Origin: Bacteroidota bacterium
Lineage (GTDB): Bacteria > Bacteroidota > Bacteroidia > 2-12-FULL-35-15
NCBI GenBank assembly: GCA_947469885.1
Contig: CANIQT010000010.1
Location: forward strand, 62,001 to 126,000
Direction of reading: 5' to 3'
DNA length: 64,000 nucleotides
Shown: positions 41,654 to 50,744 of the stretch, piece by piece
Position numbering within the stretch: the stretch's first letter is position 1
Layout of the letters: each line of letters begins with the position of its first letter
Translations under genes and position numbers: made by a program
Notes under the pieces: model-generated
The model's input: the letters and a program-made list of their open reading frames with translations, nothing else
The model's database searches: none
What the model was told of the DNA's origin: nothing

Positions 41654-41661
41654 TACTTTTG
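41654..41661 (+). promoter_or_regulatory. Bacteroidota -7 box, GT4 gene (leaderless)
   Basis: TACTTTTG ends 5 bp before the GTG start at 41667, about the normal distance to the transcription start. Confidence 0.6.
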
Positions 41662-41666
41662 TACCT

Positions 41667-42806
41667 GTGAAAAAGAAAATCCTCATATTTATTGATTGGT
41701 ACCTGCCCGGCTATAAATCAGGCGGGCCCGTACAATCGGTGGCTAACCTGGTGGAACATTTGAAAGATGAATTCGATTTTTCTATCATCACCCGCAATAC
41801 CGATTACTGCGAAACTATACCTTATACTAATGTAAAGAGTGATGAATGGAACACATTATCAAATGGAGTGAGGGTGTTTTATTTTTCTGAAAACGAATTG
41901 ACACATAAAAACATTAGAAATTTAATTCGAAAAACGGACTATGATTGTGTTTATCTAAATGGAATATATTCGATGTATTTTACCTTGATTCCTTTATTAT
42001 ACCTGCGAAAGAAGCATGATAAAAGAGTGGTGATAGCAGCAAGGGGAATGTTTTCGGAAGGCTCGCTCGGAGTAAAAAAAACAAAGAAGCAGTTTTTTAT
42101 TCGGGCTGTAAAAGTGTTGCAGTTTTTTGATAAGGTTATTTTTCATGCCACTTCTGAAGGCGAAAAACACGAAATAAGAAAAGTGTTGGGCGAAAAAATA
42201 GAAATAAAAACTGCAGCGGTATTGCCTCAAAAAATAATTGCTACCAGTTTGCCGCTTCGCGAGAAAAAAGAAAATTCGGTAAGGCTGGTTAATTTGGCTC
42301 GTGTGGCTCCCGAAAAAAATACCTTGTATGCTTTGCAAATATTGAAACACACCAAACAACAAATCGAATTCGATTTCTATGGTCCGGTTTATAATCAGCC
42401 ATATTTTGAACAATGCAAACAAGCAATGGCTGAACTACCCACCAATGTTAAAGCTAATTACAAGGGAACGATAGAAAGCGACAAAGTGTTGGAAGTAGTT
42501 TCCAATTATCAATTTATGTTTATGCCAACCACAGGCGAAAACTTTGGACATATTATTTTACAATCGTTAACCGTGGGAGTGCCTGTTATTATTAGTAATA
42601 AAACGCGATGGAAACAGCTAAAAGAAAAAAACATGGGTTGGGATATTGCCTTAGAAAAGATTTCTGAATTTGCAGAGGTAATTGATTCTTGTGCTATAAT
42701 CAACCAAACGGATTATAATAAAATGTCGGATGCTGCTTACCACTATGCACAACACTACATTAACAATCCAGAACTCATCGAACAAAACCGCCACCTCTTC
42801 ATTTAA
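41667..42806 (+). CDS. Glycosyltransferase family 4 protein
   Basis: A 379-residue GT-B enzyme starting at GTG. The N-domain opens KKKILIFIDWYLPGYKSGGPVQSVANLVEHL, typical of GT4 sugar transferases that use nucleotide sugars. The C-domain has VNLARVAPEKNTLYALQIL, the sugar-nucleotide region FMPTTGENFGHIILQSLTVGVPVIIS (E-x7-E-like) and ends near YINNPELIEQNR. There is no signal peptide, so it acts on the cytosolic side. It is followed within 71 bp by a carbamoyltransferase and then a GT2, suggesting a small glycan-assembly and decoration cluster. The acceptor is unknown. Confidence 0.9.
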   Translation: MKKKILIFIDWYLPGYKSGGPVQSVANLVEHLKDEFDFSIITRNTDYCETIPYTNVKSDEWNTLSNGVRVFYFSENELTHKNIRNLIRKTDYDCVYLNGIYSMYFTLIPLLYLRKKHDKRVVIAARGMFSEGSLGVKKTKKQFFIRAVKVLQFFDKVIFHATSEGEKHEIRKVLGEKIEIKTAAVLPQKIIATSLPLREKKENSVRLVNLARVAPEKNTLYALQILKHTKQQIEFDFYGPVYNQPYFEQCKQAMAELPTNVKANYKGTIESDKVLEVVSNYQFMFMPTTGENFGHIILQSLTVGVPVIISNKTRWKQLKEKNMGWDIALEKISEFAEVIDSCAIINQTDYNKMSDAAYHYAQHYINNPELIEQNRHLFI

Positions 42807-42837
42807 TCTTTTTTCTTGCTACTTTCCCAATCTTAAT

Positions 42838-42845
42838 TACTTTTG
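42838..42845 (+). promoter_or_regulatory. Bacteroidota -7 box, carbamoyltransferase gene
   Basis: TACTTTTG, 33 bp before the ATG at 42878. Most of the predicted leader is a heptad repeat. Confidence 0.6.
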
Positions 42846-42856
42846 CAACCATTACA

Positions 42857-42877
42857 ATTCATAATTCATAATTCCTT
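42857..42877. repeat. Heptanucleotide repeat ATTCATA x3 abutting a start codon
   Basis: ATTCATA, ATTCATA, ATTCCTT, immediately followed by the ATG at 42878. This is the third example of a heptad array ending at a start codon. Confidence 0.8.
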
Positions 42878-44602
42878 ATGTACATCTTAGGACTAAACGC
42901 TTTTCACGGAGATTCATCAGCCTGTATTTTAAAAGACGGAGAAGTAATAGTAGCGTTGGAAGAAGAGCGCATTCGCAGAATAAAACACTGGGCGGGTTTC
43001 CCGATTGAAGCAATAAAATATTGTTTGCAGGATGCAGGCATTACTATCAAAGATATTGATTATATTACCATTTCGCGCGATCCATCAGCCAATGTGTTAA
43101 AGAAAATTAAACATACGCTTAAAAATAAAGTTTCGTTTTCCGCTATTTTAGATAGATATACCAATTCAAAAAAGGTAAAATCGGTGAAGGCTACATTGGC
43201 AGAAGAATTCGGTGTTTCGGAAAAAGATATAAAAGCAGAAATTCATAATATTGAACACCATCGTTCTCATTTAGGCAGTTCTTTTTTTGCATCTCCTTTC
43301 GAAAAATCAGCATTGCTTTCCATTGATGGCTTTGGAGATTTTACTTCAACGATGACAGCTGTTGGCAATGGCAACCAAATAGAAGTGTTGGATACAGTTC
43401 ATTTTCCGCACTCGGCCGGAATATTTTATACATCATTTACTCAGTATCTTGGTTTTCCAAAGTACGGTGATGAATACAAAGTAATGGGCTTAGCTCCCTA
43501 TGGAAAGGCTATTTATGTGGACAAGCTGAAAGATGTAATTGAATTTACAGAGGATGGTTTGTTTAAACTGAATTTAAAATATTTCAAACATCATAAAGAC
43601 GGAGTAAAGATGAGTTGGGAAGGAGGGGAGCCGGATATAAAAAGTATTTTTAGTGAATACATGGAAGAAAAATTTGGTCCTGCCCGTAAGCAAGAAGATG
43701 AGTTAACCCAACATCATAAAGATTTAGCAGCATCTGTTCAACGTTTGTGCGAAGAATTAATTTTCCATATTTTAAATCATCTTCACAAAAAAACAGGATT
43801 GGATAATCTATGTATTGCTGGTGGAGTGGCACAAAACTCAGTAGCAAACGGAAAAGTATTAAAGAATACACCTTTCAAAAATGTGTACATCCCTCCAGCA
43901 GGGCACGATGCAGGTACTTCAATGGGCTCTGCTTTGTTTTTATACAATCATATTTTAAAACAAAAACGTGTAGCTCCTACTTATTCTGGCTCGTTAGGAA
44001 GTCATTTTACAGACCATGAAATTGAAGCATATTTGAAATCCAAAAACATGAAATTTCAAAAATATTCGGATGTTGAAGTATATGATAAAGTAACGGATTG
44101 CATAATGGATGGGGGAGTAGTAGGTTGGTTTCAGGGGCGTGCAGAGTTTGGTCCCCGTGCATTAGGGCATCGTTCCATCATTGCTGACCCACGCAGAGCA
44201 GATGCAAAAGAAATATTAAATTTGAAAATTAAACGCAGAGAGTCGTTTCGTCCATTTGCTCCTTCTATTTTAAAAGAGTTTGTTCCAGATTATTTTGCCG
44301 ATGCAGATAATGTTCCTTTTATGGAAAAAGTTTATTTGATAAAAGAAAATATGCGAAGCAAAATTCCTGCCGTTACTCATGTGGATGGTACAGGTCGTTT
44401 GCAAACAGTGGATGCACAATACGAACCAAAGTATCACGCATTAATTTCAGCATTCAATAAAAAAACTGGAGTACCTATTTTATTAAATACTTCATTCAAC
44501 GAAAACGAACCAATTGTAAACTCACCAGCTAATGCGTTGGATTGTTTTCTTCGTACCAAAATGGATATGCTAGTGCTGGAGAATTTTATTGTGTCTAGAT
44601 AA
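42878..44602 (+). CDS. Carbamoyltransferase (NodU/HypF-type family)
   Basis: A 574-residue enzyme that transfers a carbamoyl group from carbamoyl phosphate, via an adenylate, to a hydroxyl. The N-terminal Kae1-like domain opens MYILGLNAFHGDSSACILKDGEVIVALEEERIRR. The HHRSHLGSSFF motif (about 128-138) holds the metal-binding histidines, and LCIAGGVAQNSVANGK is the nucleotide-binding loop. The C-terminal YrdC-like domain includes GWFQGRAEFGPRALGHRSIIADPR. The length matches NodU-type enzymes (560-600). Between GT4 and GT2 genes, a sugar is the likely acceptor, as in carbamoylated surface glycans; that is inference. It overlaps nothing and is 3 bp from the GT2 gene. Confidence 0.94.
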   Translation: MYILGLNAFHGDSSACILKDGEVIVALEEERIRRIKHWAGFPIEAIKYCLQDAGITIKDIDYITISRDPSANVLKKIKHTLKNKVSFSAILDRYTNSKKVKSVKATLAEEFGVSEKDIKAEIHNIEHHRSHLGSSFFASPFEKSALLSIDGFGDFTSTMTAVGNGNQIEVLDTVHFPHSAGIFYTSFTQYLGFPKYGDEYKVMGLAPYGKAIYVDKLKDVIEFTEDGLFKLNLKYFKHHKDGVKMSWEGGEPDIKSIFSEYMEEKFGPARKQEDELTQHHKDLAASVQRLCEELIFHILNHLHKKTGLDNLCIAGGVAQNSVANGKVLKNTPFKNVYIPPAGHDAGTSMGSALFLYNHILKQKRVAPTYSGSLGSHFTDHEIEAYLKSKNMKFQKYSDVEVYDKVTDCIMDGGVVGWFQGRAEFGPRALGHRSIIADPRRADAKEILNLKIKRRESFRPFAPSILKEFVPDYFADADNVPFMEKVYLIKENMRSKIPAVTHVDGTGRLQTVDAQYEPKYHALISAFNKKTGVPILLNTSFNENEPIVNSPANALDCFLRTKMDMLVLENFIVSR

Positions 44603-44605
44603 TAA

Positions 44606-45361
44606 ATGCTCAAAGTTTCAATAATTACCGTCTGTTACAATAGTGCCCAAACTATTGAGAACACGATACAATCAGTTGTTGAACAGGATTACAAAAATAT
44701 TGAATACATTATTGTGGATGGAAAATCGACTGATGATACCTTAAAGATTATTGAAAAATACAAAACCAACATATCAAAATTATTTTCTGAAAAGGATGAT
44801 GGAATTTATTTTGCTATCAACAAGGGTATAGCACTTGCAACTGGTGATATTGTTGCTATTATCCATGCGGATGATTTTTATACCACCACCACCATTATTT
44901 CTTCGGTTGTAAAAACATTTGAAGAAAAACAAACGGATACTGTTTATGGAGATTTACAATATGTAGATAGAATTGACACATCAAAAGTTACTCGTAATTG
45001 GAAATCGGGAGAGTATAAAGAAGGATTGTTCAGGAAAGGCTGGATGCCACCACATCCTGCATTTTTTGTAAAAAAATATTGCTACGATAAATTCGGTACT
45101 TTCAGCACCACTTTGAAATCGGCTGCTGATTATGAAATGATGTTACGGTTATTAGAAAAATACAAATGCACCACTTCTTACATTCCTCATGTGCTTGTGA
45201 AAATGCGGGTAGGAGGGAAGAGTAACGTTACAATAATGAACCGTATAAAAGCAAATCGTGAAGATAAAAACGCATGGGTGATGAACGATTTGAAACCCGG
45301 AATGTTTACTTTTATTTTAAAACCACTATCCAAAGCAGGACAATTTTTCAATCAGAATTAA
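44606..45361 (+). CDS. Glycosyltransferase family 2 protein
   Basis: A 251-residue GT-A enzyme: VSIITVCYNSAQTIENTIQSVVEQDYKNIEYIIVDGKSTDDTL at the start, IIHADDF as the DXD-like metal site (about residues 90-96), and GWMPPHPAFFVKKYCYDKFG as acceptor region. Relatives add sugars to surface glycans (WcaA-like). It starts 3 bp after the carbamoyltransferase stop, so the pair is surely co-transcribed. It ends in a strong palindromic terminator. Confidence 0.93.
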   Translation: MLKVSIITVCYNSAQTIENTIQSVVEQDYKNIEYIIVDGKSTDDTLKIIEKYKTNISKLFSEKDDGIYFAINKGIALATGDIVAIIHADDFYTTTTIISSVVKTFEEKQTDTVYGDLQYVDRIDTSKVTRNWKSGEYKEGLFRKGWMPPHPAFFVKKYCYDKFGTFSTTLKSAADYEMMLRLLEKYKCTTSYIPHVLVKMRVGGKSNVTIMNRIKANREDKNAWVMNDLKPGMFTFILKPLSKAGQFFNQN

Positions 45362-45377
45362 GACGCTATTTATCCTA

Positions 45378-45423
45378 AAAAAAGAAAGGCGATGAAATTA
45401 ATTTCATCGCCTTTCTTTTTTTC
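45378..45423. terminator. 46-bp perfect palindrome, bidirectional terminator
   Basis: The core arm AAAGAAAGGCGATGAAATT and its complement meet without a mismatch at 45400/45401, with A/T-rich flanks on both sides. It lies between the converging GT2 and PorG-like genes. Confidence 0.95.
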
Positions 45424-45439
45424 TTTTCAGAATCTTGCT

Positions 45440-46375
45440 TTAGAACTTAGCACGAATCTTACGTTTTTTAGATTTAGATTTTCTGAATATGCTACCATAT
45501 TTCGATTTGTATAAACTACTTTTTCCTCTTATTACATAACTGTAATATAAAGAAGTAGTCATATAGGTATCCTTATGAGAAGGGTCTCCACGTTTATCTC
45601 CTGCATGACCATATTGAGCTTCACCTGCAGCATCTCCTATGTTAGGCCCTGTGTGGATACTCGGATCTAGTTCTGGTCTTCTGTTTGCCATTTCACGAGC
45701 CAAATCGCTTTCAAGTGAAGCAGGATCAACATAGACATCACTTGCATCATCTAAATAATCAGTGAATGTGGTTCTCCAGTTAAACTCCCAACCAATACGG
45801 TGACGTTTATCAATAGTGAACAAAAATCCAAGACCTAAAGGAATTGAAACATTAAATTTACCGTAGTCTTTTCCCTCTGTTTTCAAAGGTCTTAAAGCAA
45901 CCCAATTTCCATCTTTTGAATAAGCTTTTGGATTATAATAAAAACCACCAACACCACCGAACGCATACATTTTAAAATCATTTTTGTAACGATAGGTATG
46001 ACCTAAATCGGGCATTTCGTAAAAGAAAACTTGTGCTGTTGCAGCCAATTCCATTATATCATCTCTGAAAGATAAATTACGACCAACACGAGCAGGGTTG
46101 GTAGAAGCATTGTCTGCACCTTGAATACGAACCCAGTTAAATGCAAGTTGCGCAGAAATGAGGTGTGTGAATTTATATCTTCCAAACGCTCCAACTGTGA
46201 ACTGAGTTTTTTTCAATTTCATGTCTGCCACAAAATCTTTTCGGGTATCATGCTTTCCACCCATTTCGCCTAAGTAATTAGATGCTCCAGCCTGAACACC
46301 GATATCCCAATTATATTGAGCAAAACCAATGATAGGCGTGATGAAAACTGCTACTGCTAGTATTATTTTACGCAT
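45440..46375 (-). CDS. PorG-like outer-membrane beta-barrel (DUF6089)
   Basis: A 311-residue protein with signal peptide MRKIILAVAVFITPIIGFAQ. The mature start YNWDIGVQAGASNYLGEMGG is a hallmark of the DUF6089 family, to which the T9SS component PorG belongs. Many beta strands follow, then a charged loop (about 240-270) and a very basic tail (KSKSKKRKIRAKF). Several paralogues are usual per genome, so I call it PorG-like rather than PorG. It is transcribed alone, converging on the GT2 gene and divergent from the nitronate monooxygenase gene. Confidence 0.8.
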   Translation of the reverse strand: MRKIILAVAVFITPIIGFAQYNWDIGVQAGASNYLGEMGGKHDTRKDFVADMKLKKTQFTVGAFGRYKFTHLISAQLAFNWVRIQGADNASTNPARVGRNLSFRDDIMELAATAQVFFYEMPDLGHTYRYKNDFKMYAFGGVGGFYYNPKAYSKDGNWVALRPLKTEGKDYGKFNVSIPLGLGFLFTIDKRHRIGWEFNWRTTFTDYLDDASDVYVDPASLESDLAREMANRRPELDPSIHTGPNIGDAAGEAQYGHAGDKRGDPSHKDTYMTTSLYYSYVIRGKSSLYKSKYGSIFRKSKSKKRKIRAKF

Positions 46376-46483
46376 AGTACTTATATTAAATTATTAAATA
46401 GAATCAAATTAAAATTAAAAAATCGCTTACAGAAAAAATCTTTTTACCTTCGCAACGTTGACAAAAATAATTAAAATACTTAT

Positions 46484-47431
46484 ATGAATCACAATATATC
46501 AAAACTTTTTCAAATAAGTTTTCCACTTGTGCAGGCAGGTATGATTTGGTGCAGCGGATGGAAACTTGCTTCATCGGTTAGCAATGCAGGTGGTTTGGGC
46601 TTAATTGGGAGTGGAAGTATGCATCCGGAGGTATTGCGAGAACACATTATTAAATGTAAAATCGCAACCGATAAACCTTTTGGAGTTAATGTTCCAATGC
46701 TTTATCCCGAAATAGATAAAATCATTGACATTATTATACACGAAAAAGTTAAAATTGTTTTTACTTCAGCCGGAAATCCCAAAACTTGGACACAAAAATT
46801 AAAAGATAGCGGAATTACAGTGGTTCATGTGGTTTCAAATGTTAAGTTTGCAAAAAAGGCAGAAGAAGCAGGGGTGGATGCAGTGGTTGCCGAAGGTTTT
46901 GAAGCAGGCGGACACAATGGAAGAGAAGAAACTACTACTTTTTGTTTGATACCTTTAATAAAACAGTCAGTAAATATTCCGATAATTGCCGCAGGAGGTA
47001 TTGCCACAGGTAGAGGGATGTTAGCCGCTATGGCATTGGGTGCTGACGGGGTGCAAATAGGCAGCAGGTTTGCAGCTTCGGTTGAATCTTCAGCCAATAT
47101 TAATTTTAAGAATAAAATTATTTCTGCAAACGAAGGCGACACCAAACTTATGCTGAAACAACTTACGCCCGTGCGTTTATTGAAAAATAAATTTTATGAG
47201 GAAGTAGAAAATGCAGAAAATAGAGGCGCAACCGTTGAAGAATTATCGCAGTTACTTGGGCGTGGAAGAGCAAAAAAAGGTATGTTTGAAGGCGATTTAG
47301 AAAATGGGGAATTGGAAATAGGACAAATAGCTGCATTGATTAAAGAAATAAAACCGGCTAAAGAAATTATTGATGAAATAATGAATGAATATCATTTAGC
47401 GAAAAACGAAATTCTAAATACTAATATCTAA
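46484..47431 (+). CDS. Nitronate monooxygenase family (FMN-binding TIM barrel)
   Basis: A 315-residue protein. The N-terminus FQISFPLVQAGMIWCSGWKLASSVSNAGGLGLIGSGSM and the phosphate-binding IIAAGGIATGRGMLAAMALGADGVQIGSRFAASVES are the class signatures. EGFEAGGHNGREETTTF contains the conserved His of class II enzymes. Family members oxidise alkyl nitronates, or as FabK reduce enoyl-ACP. Because fabI is present, the monooxygenase reading is preferred, though not certain. An imperfect -7 box (TACCTTCG) lies at 46445-46452. The M16 peptidase follows by 24 bp. Confidence 0.85.
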   Translation: MNHNISKLFQISFPLVQAGMIWCSGWKLASSVSNAGGLGLIGSGSMHPEVLREHIIKCKIATDKPFGVNVPMLYPEIDKIIDIIIHEKVKIVFTSAGNPKTWTQKLKDSGITVVHVVSNVKFAKKAEEAGVDAVVAEGFEAGGHNGREETTTFCLIPLIKQSVNIPIIAAGGIATGRGMLAAMALGADGVQIGSRFAASVESSANINFKNKIISANEGDTKLMLKQLTPVRLLKNKFYEEVENAENRGATVEELSQLLGRGRAKKGMFEGDLENGELEIGQIAALIKEIKPAKEIIDEIMNEYHLAKNEILNTNI

Positions 47432-47455
47432 TTGTGCATTACTTAATACTTACTT

Positions 47456-48697
47456 ATGATAAAATTCGAAAAGTTTACATTAGACAATGGTTTGCGGGTG
47501 ATAGTGCACCAAGATAAATCTACTCCTTTAGCCTGTATTAATACATTATATGATGTAGGGGCACGTGACGAAAATCCTGAACAGACTGGTTTTGCTCATT
47601 TGTTCGAACATTTGATGTTTGGTGGAAGTGTAAATATTCCAAACTTTGACGAGCCATTGCAACGAGTAGGAGGGGAGAACAATGCTTTTACTACTAATGA
47701 TATTACCAATTATTATTTAACCTTGCCTTCTGATAACCTGGAAACAGGCTTTTGGCTCGAAAGCGACCGTATGTTGAGTCTTGCGTTTTCCGGAAAATCG
47801 TTGGAAGTGCAGCGAAATGTGGTGATTGAAGAATTCAAACAACGGTATTTGAATCAACCTTATGGTGATATATGGTTGCTATTGCGACCGCTTACATTCA
47901 AAGTTCATCCGTATATGTGGGACACGATTGGAAAGGAAATCTCTCACATCGAAAATGCAAAAATGGACGATGTAAAAAACTTTTTCAAAAAGTTTTACAC
48001 TCCCGCCAATGCGGTGATGGTGGTGGCGGGCAATGTGGAACTCGACAATGTGAAACAGCTAGCCGAAAAATATTTTGGACCTATCCCTAAAAGCGAAAGT
48101 TATAAACGTAATTTGCCCAAAGAGCCAGAACAAACAGAAGCGCGCACGTTAATGGTGGAGCGCGATGTGCCGGCTGATGCAATTTATAAAGCGTATCACA
48201 TGTGCTCGCGTTATGATAAAGAATATTATGCGGTGGATTTGCTTTCCGATATTTTGTCGCAAGGTAATTCTTCTCGATTGCATAACGAATTGATAAAAGA
48301 GAAAAAACTTTTTAGCGAGATTAATGCTTTTGTGATGGGCGATATGGACAAAGGTTTGTTTCTTGTTTCGGGAAAAGTAACGCAAGGTGTTTCGATAAAA
48401 CAGGCGGATGATGGAATAAATGCATTGCTCGAAAAATTTAAAGCGGAATTAGTAACGGAAAACGAACTGAGGAAAGTAAAAAATAAAAGTGAAGCCACTC
48501 ATGTGTTTGGTGAAGTGGATGTGCTGAACAAAGCAACCAACCTTGCTATTTCTGAATTAATGGGAGATGCTGAAATAATAAATCACGAAACGCAAAAGTA
48601 TAGTGCTGTTACTGCTGAAGAAATAAAACAACAAGCAAATATTATTTTCAGAAATGAAAATTGTTCTACACTTTATTATAAAAGGAAAGGGAGCTAG
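47456..48697 (+). CDS. M16 family (pitrilysin/insulinase-like) metallopeptidase
   Basis: A 413-residue protein. The inverted zinc motif HLFEH at residues 48-52 (HxxEH) is intact, and a downstream Glu cluster (RNVVIEEFKQRY, about residue 120) supplies the third ligand. The chain covers one N-terminal catalytic half and a C-terminal inactive half in the usual M16B arrangement. There is no signal peptide, so it is probably cytosolic, unlike many processing homologues. It is co-directional with the nitronate monooxygenase gene (24-bp gap); no functional link is evident. Confidence 0.93.
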   Translation: MIKFEKFTLDNGLRVIVHQDKSTPLACINTLYDVGARDENPEQTGFAHLFEHLMFGGSVNIPNFDEPLQRVGGENNAFTTNDITNYYLTLPSDNLETGFWLESDRMLSLAFSGKSLEVQRNVVIEEFKQRYLNQPYGDIWLLLRPLTFKVHPYMWDTIGKEISHIENAKMDDVKNFFKKFYTPANAVMVVAGNVELDNVKQLAEKYFGPIPKSESYKRNLPKEPEQTEARTLMVERDVPADAIYKAYHMCSRYDKEYYAVDLLSDILSQGNSSRLHNELIKEKKLFSEINAFVMGDMDKGLFLVSGKVTQGVSIKQADDGINALLEKFKAELVTENELRKVKNKSEATHVFGEVDVLNKATNLAISELMGDAEIINHETQKYSAVTAEEIKQQANIIFRNENCSTLYYKRKGS

Positions 48698-48737
48698 GAA
48701 AGCACTTTCTGACAAAAATCATATTTTTTAATGCCAC

Positions 48738-48745
48738 TATTTTTG
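48738..48745 (+). promoter_or_regulatory. Bacteroidota -7 box for the paa operon
   Basis: TATTTTTG, 28 bp before paaA. No PaaX- or PaaR-type operator was recognised. Confidence 0.6.
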
Positions 48746-48772
48746 TAATATTGTATCCGAAAAAAAACAACA

Positions 48773-49714
48773 ATGGAAGACCAAAAACAATTAGATGCTT
48801 TTGAAGCAAAGATAGCTTCGGGAGTAAAGATAGAACCCAAAGACTGGATGCCAGAAGCTTACCGCAAACAGCTGGTACGCATGATGAGCCAGCATGCACA
48901 TTCTGAAATTGTAGGTATGTTGCCAGAAGGCAATTGGATAACTCGCGCTCCTAATTTGAGAAGAAAAGCCATTCTTTTGGCAAAGGTGCAAGACGAAGCA
49001 GGACATGGGTTGTACTTATATAGTGCTACCGAAACATTAGGTGTGGACAGAACTGAGCTTTTGGAACAACTACATTCTGGCAAAGCAAAATACTCAAGCA
49101 TTTTTAATTACCCCACGCTTACATGGGCTGATATTGGTGCCATTGGTTGGTTAGTAGACGGAGCCGCAATAATGAATCAAACCGCTTTGGCAAGAGGTTC
49201 GTATGGTCCATATTCAAGAGCTATGGTAAGAATTTGTAAAGAAGAAAGTTTTCATAACCGCCAGGGATATGAGATAATGATGCACTTGACACAAGGCACT
49301 GAAGAACAAAAAGCTATGGCACAAGATGCTTTGAATCGTTGGTGGTGGCCCTCGATAATGATGCTTGGTCCGAGTGACGACCAAAGTCCCAACAGCGACC
49401 AACTGATGCGTTGGAAAGTAAAGATGGAAAGCAATGATGCTATTCGCCAGCGTTTTATTGATAGAACAGTGCCACAAGCGGAATTTATTGGATTAAAAGT
49501 TCCAGATTCGCAAATGAAAATGAACGAAACCACTGGTCATTACGAACACGGGCCCATTAACTGGGATGAATTTTTTGATGTGATAAAAGGGAATGGTCCA
49601 TGCAACGCAAAGCGTTTGAAAGACCGTAAAGAAGCCGATATAAATGGTAGATGGGTAAGAGAAGCAGCAATGGCGTTTGCAGCTAAAAGAGTAAAAGAAA
49701 AGGAGGTAGCATAA
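48773..49714 (+). CDS. paaA: 1,2-phenylacetyl-CoA epoxidase, catalytic subunit PaaA
   Basis: A 313-residue ferritin-like di-iron protein, catalytic subunit of the multicomponent monooxygenase that epoxidises phenylacetyl-CoA. The first iron-binding helix has [17 protein letters not shown] (E75, H78), and the second pair is in [19 protein letters not shown]. The length is standard. It starts the paaAB-(broken gene)-paaCD group. The downstream genes for ring opening (paaG, paaZ) and CoA activation (paaK) are not in the window. Confidence 0.97.
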   Translation: MEDQKQLDAFEAKIASGVKIEPKDWMPEAYRKQLVRMMSQHAHSEIVGMLPEGNWITRAPNLRRKAILLAKVQDEAGHGLYLYSATETLGVDRTELLEQLHSGKAKYSSIFNYPTLTWADIGAIGWLVDGAAIMNQTALARGSYGPYSRAMVRICKEESFHNRQGYEIMMHLTQGTEEQKAMAQDALNRWWWPSIMMLGPSDDQSPNSDQLMRWKVKMESNDAIRQRFIDRTVPQAEFIGLKVPDSQMKMNETTGHYEHGPINWDEFFDVIKGNGPCNAKRLKDRKEADINGRWVREAAMAFAAKRVKEKEVA

Positions 49715-49791
49715 ATTGCTAAATTGTTTTATTGTTAAATGTATAACAGTGGAACAATTCAGCTATCAAACAATTTAACAATAAATAAATT

Positions 49792-50079
49792 ATGAGCGAC
49801 ACACAATTACCCGTTTGGGAAGTATTTATTCAAGCTAATCCCGGAATAGCCCACAAACATGCAGGGAACGTACATGCTGCAGATGCAGAAATGGCTTTGC
49901 AAAATGCAAGAGATGTTTATTCGCGAAGAAGTGAAGGTATGAATATTTGGGTGGTACCTGCTAGTGCAATTACAGCAAGCAGTCCTGAAGATCAAGGCGC
50001 TTTCTTCGAGCCTTCGAATGATAAACCATATCGTCATCCTACTTTTTATAAAATACCAAAAGGAGTAAAATATTTATAG
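49792..50079 (+). CDS. paaB: 1,2-phenylacetyl-CoA epoxidase subunit PaaB
   Basis: A 95-residue small subunit: LPVWEVFIQANPGIAHKHAGNVHAADAEMALQNARDVYSRRSEGMNIWVVPASAI, standard for PaaB. It bridges PaaAC dimers in the complex. It lies 77 bp after paaA. The next 650 bp hold a broken gene unrelated to the pathway. Confidence 0.97.
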   Translation: MSDTQLPVWEVFIQANPGIAHKHAGNVHAADAEMALQNARDVYSRRSEGMNIWVVPASAITASSPEDQGAFFEPSNDKPYRHPTFYKIPKGVKYL

Positions 50080-50107
50080 TTTCAGTTTTTATGTTTCCTG
50101 TTACATA

Positions 50108-50734
50108 ATGCGACAATTAATTATTCTATTTTGTTTGTTCAATCAATTAATTTCATTAGCACAAACCGACATCATAAAATTTGAATCTTTAAAATTGAAA
50201 AAAGGAATTTATTTTTCTTTTGATGAAATAAATAACAATACCCCTTCATTCACTGATAGTATAAAAATAAAAGAAAGAAGAGAAAAAGAATTCGAACAAA
50301 CCGGGCGAGGTGCTTATTATTTGGAATTTCCTTTGATTTGAAGCAAATATGCGGAAATGAAGAGAAAATTTGTGGCTGTTTCGGATGGCGAAAATTTTTA
50401 TTTTACTGACAGGTTGATACACTTTGGTTTGAATGCAAAAGTAACAACCGAGCAAGGAATGACAAAATGTATATTGACAGGACCATATATTATATTTGGT
50501 TATTAGTATCAAGCGTTTGGAGCTGTGGGCAAGGATTTTAATATGCCTAAGAAAAAAGATTTATTTTTGATTTATCTGCCCAATGAATATATAGAGGATT
50601 TATCAAAAGATTATTTAAAAAGACTTTTATCAAGAAACTCTGATATAGCTGAACAATATGAGGATAAAGAAAACTTAATATCTTATTCGATTGAGATTGT
50701 GGATAAAATAAATAAAAAAGTTAAAGTAAGATAA
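50108..50734 (+). pseudogene. Hypothetical secreted protein broken by two in-frame stops, inside the paa operon
   Basis: The start encodes a signal peptide (MRQLIILFCLFNQLISLAQ) and a body beginning TDIIKFESLKLKKGIYFSFDEI. The frame meets TGA at 50339-50341 and TAG at 50504-50506. Outside these it stays open to 50734, with unbroken, protein-like composition (KFVAVSDGENFYFTDRLIHFGL, then KKKDLFLIYLPNEYIEDLSKDYLKRLL). The full frame would be 206 residues plus two stops; no frameshift is needed. I do not recognise the family. Its position between paaB and paaC is unusual and suggests an insertion into the operon, later decayed by substitutions. Polar effects on paaCD are possible. Confidence 0.75.
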
Positions 50735-50744
50735 AACTAAAAAT

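Noticed and set aside
46484-47431. FabK enoyl-ACP reductase
   Set aside because: The fold is shared, but fabI is intact in the window and the His-containing motif fits nitronate monooxygenases better.
50339-50341. TGA read as tryptophan (altered code) or selenocysteine
   Set aside because: The same gene also has an internal TAG, other broken genes have TAA, and the intact genes here end normally. No SECIS-like hairpin was seen.
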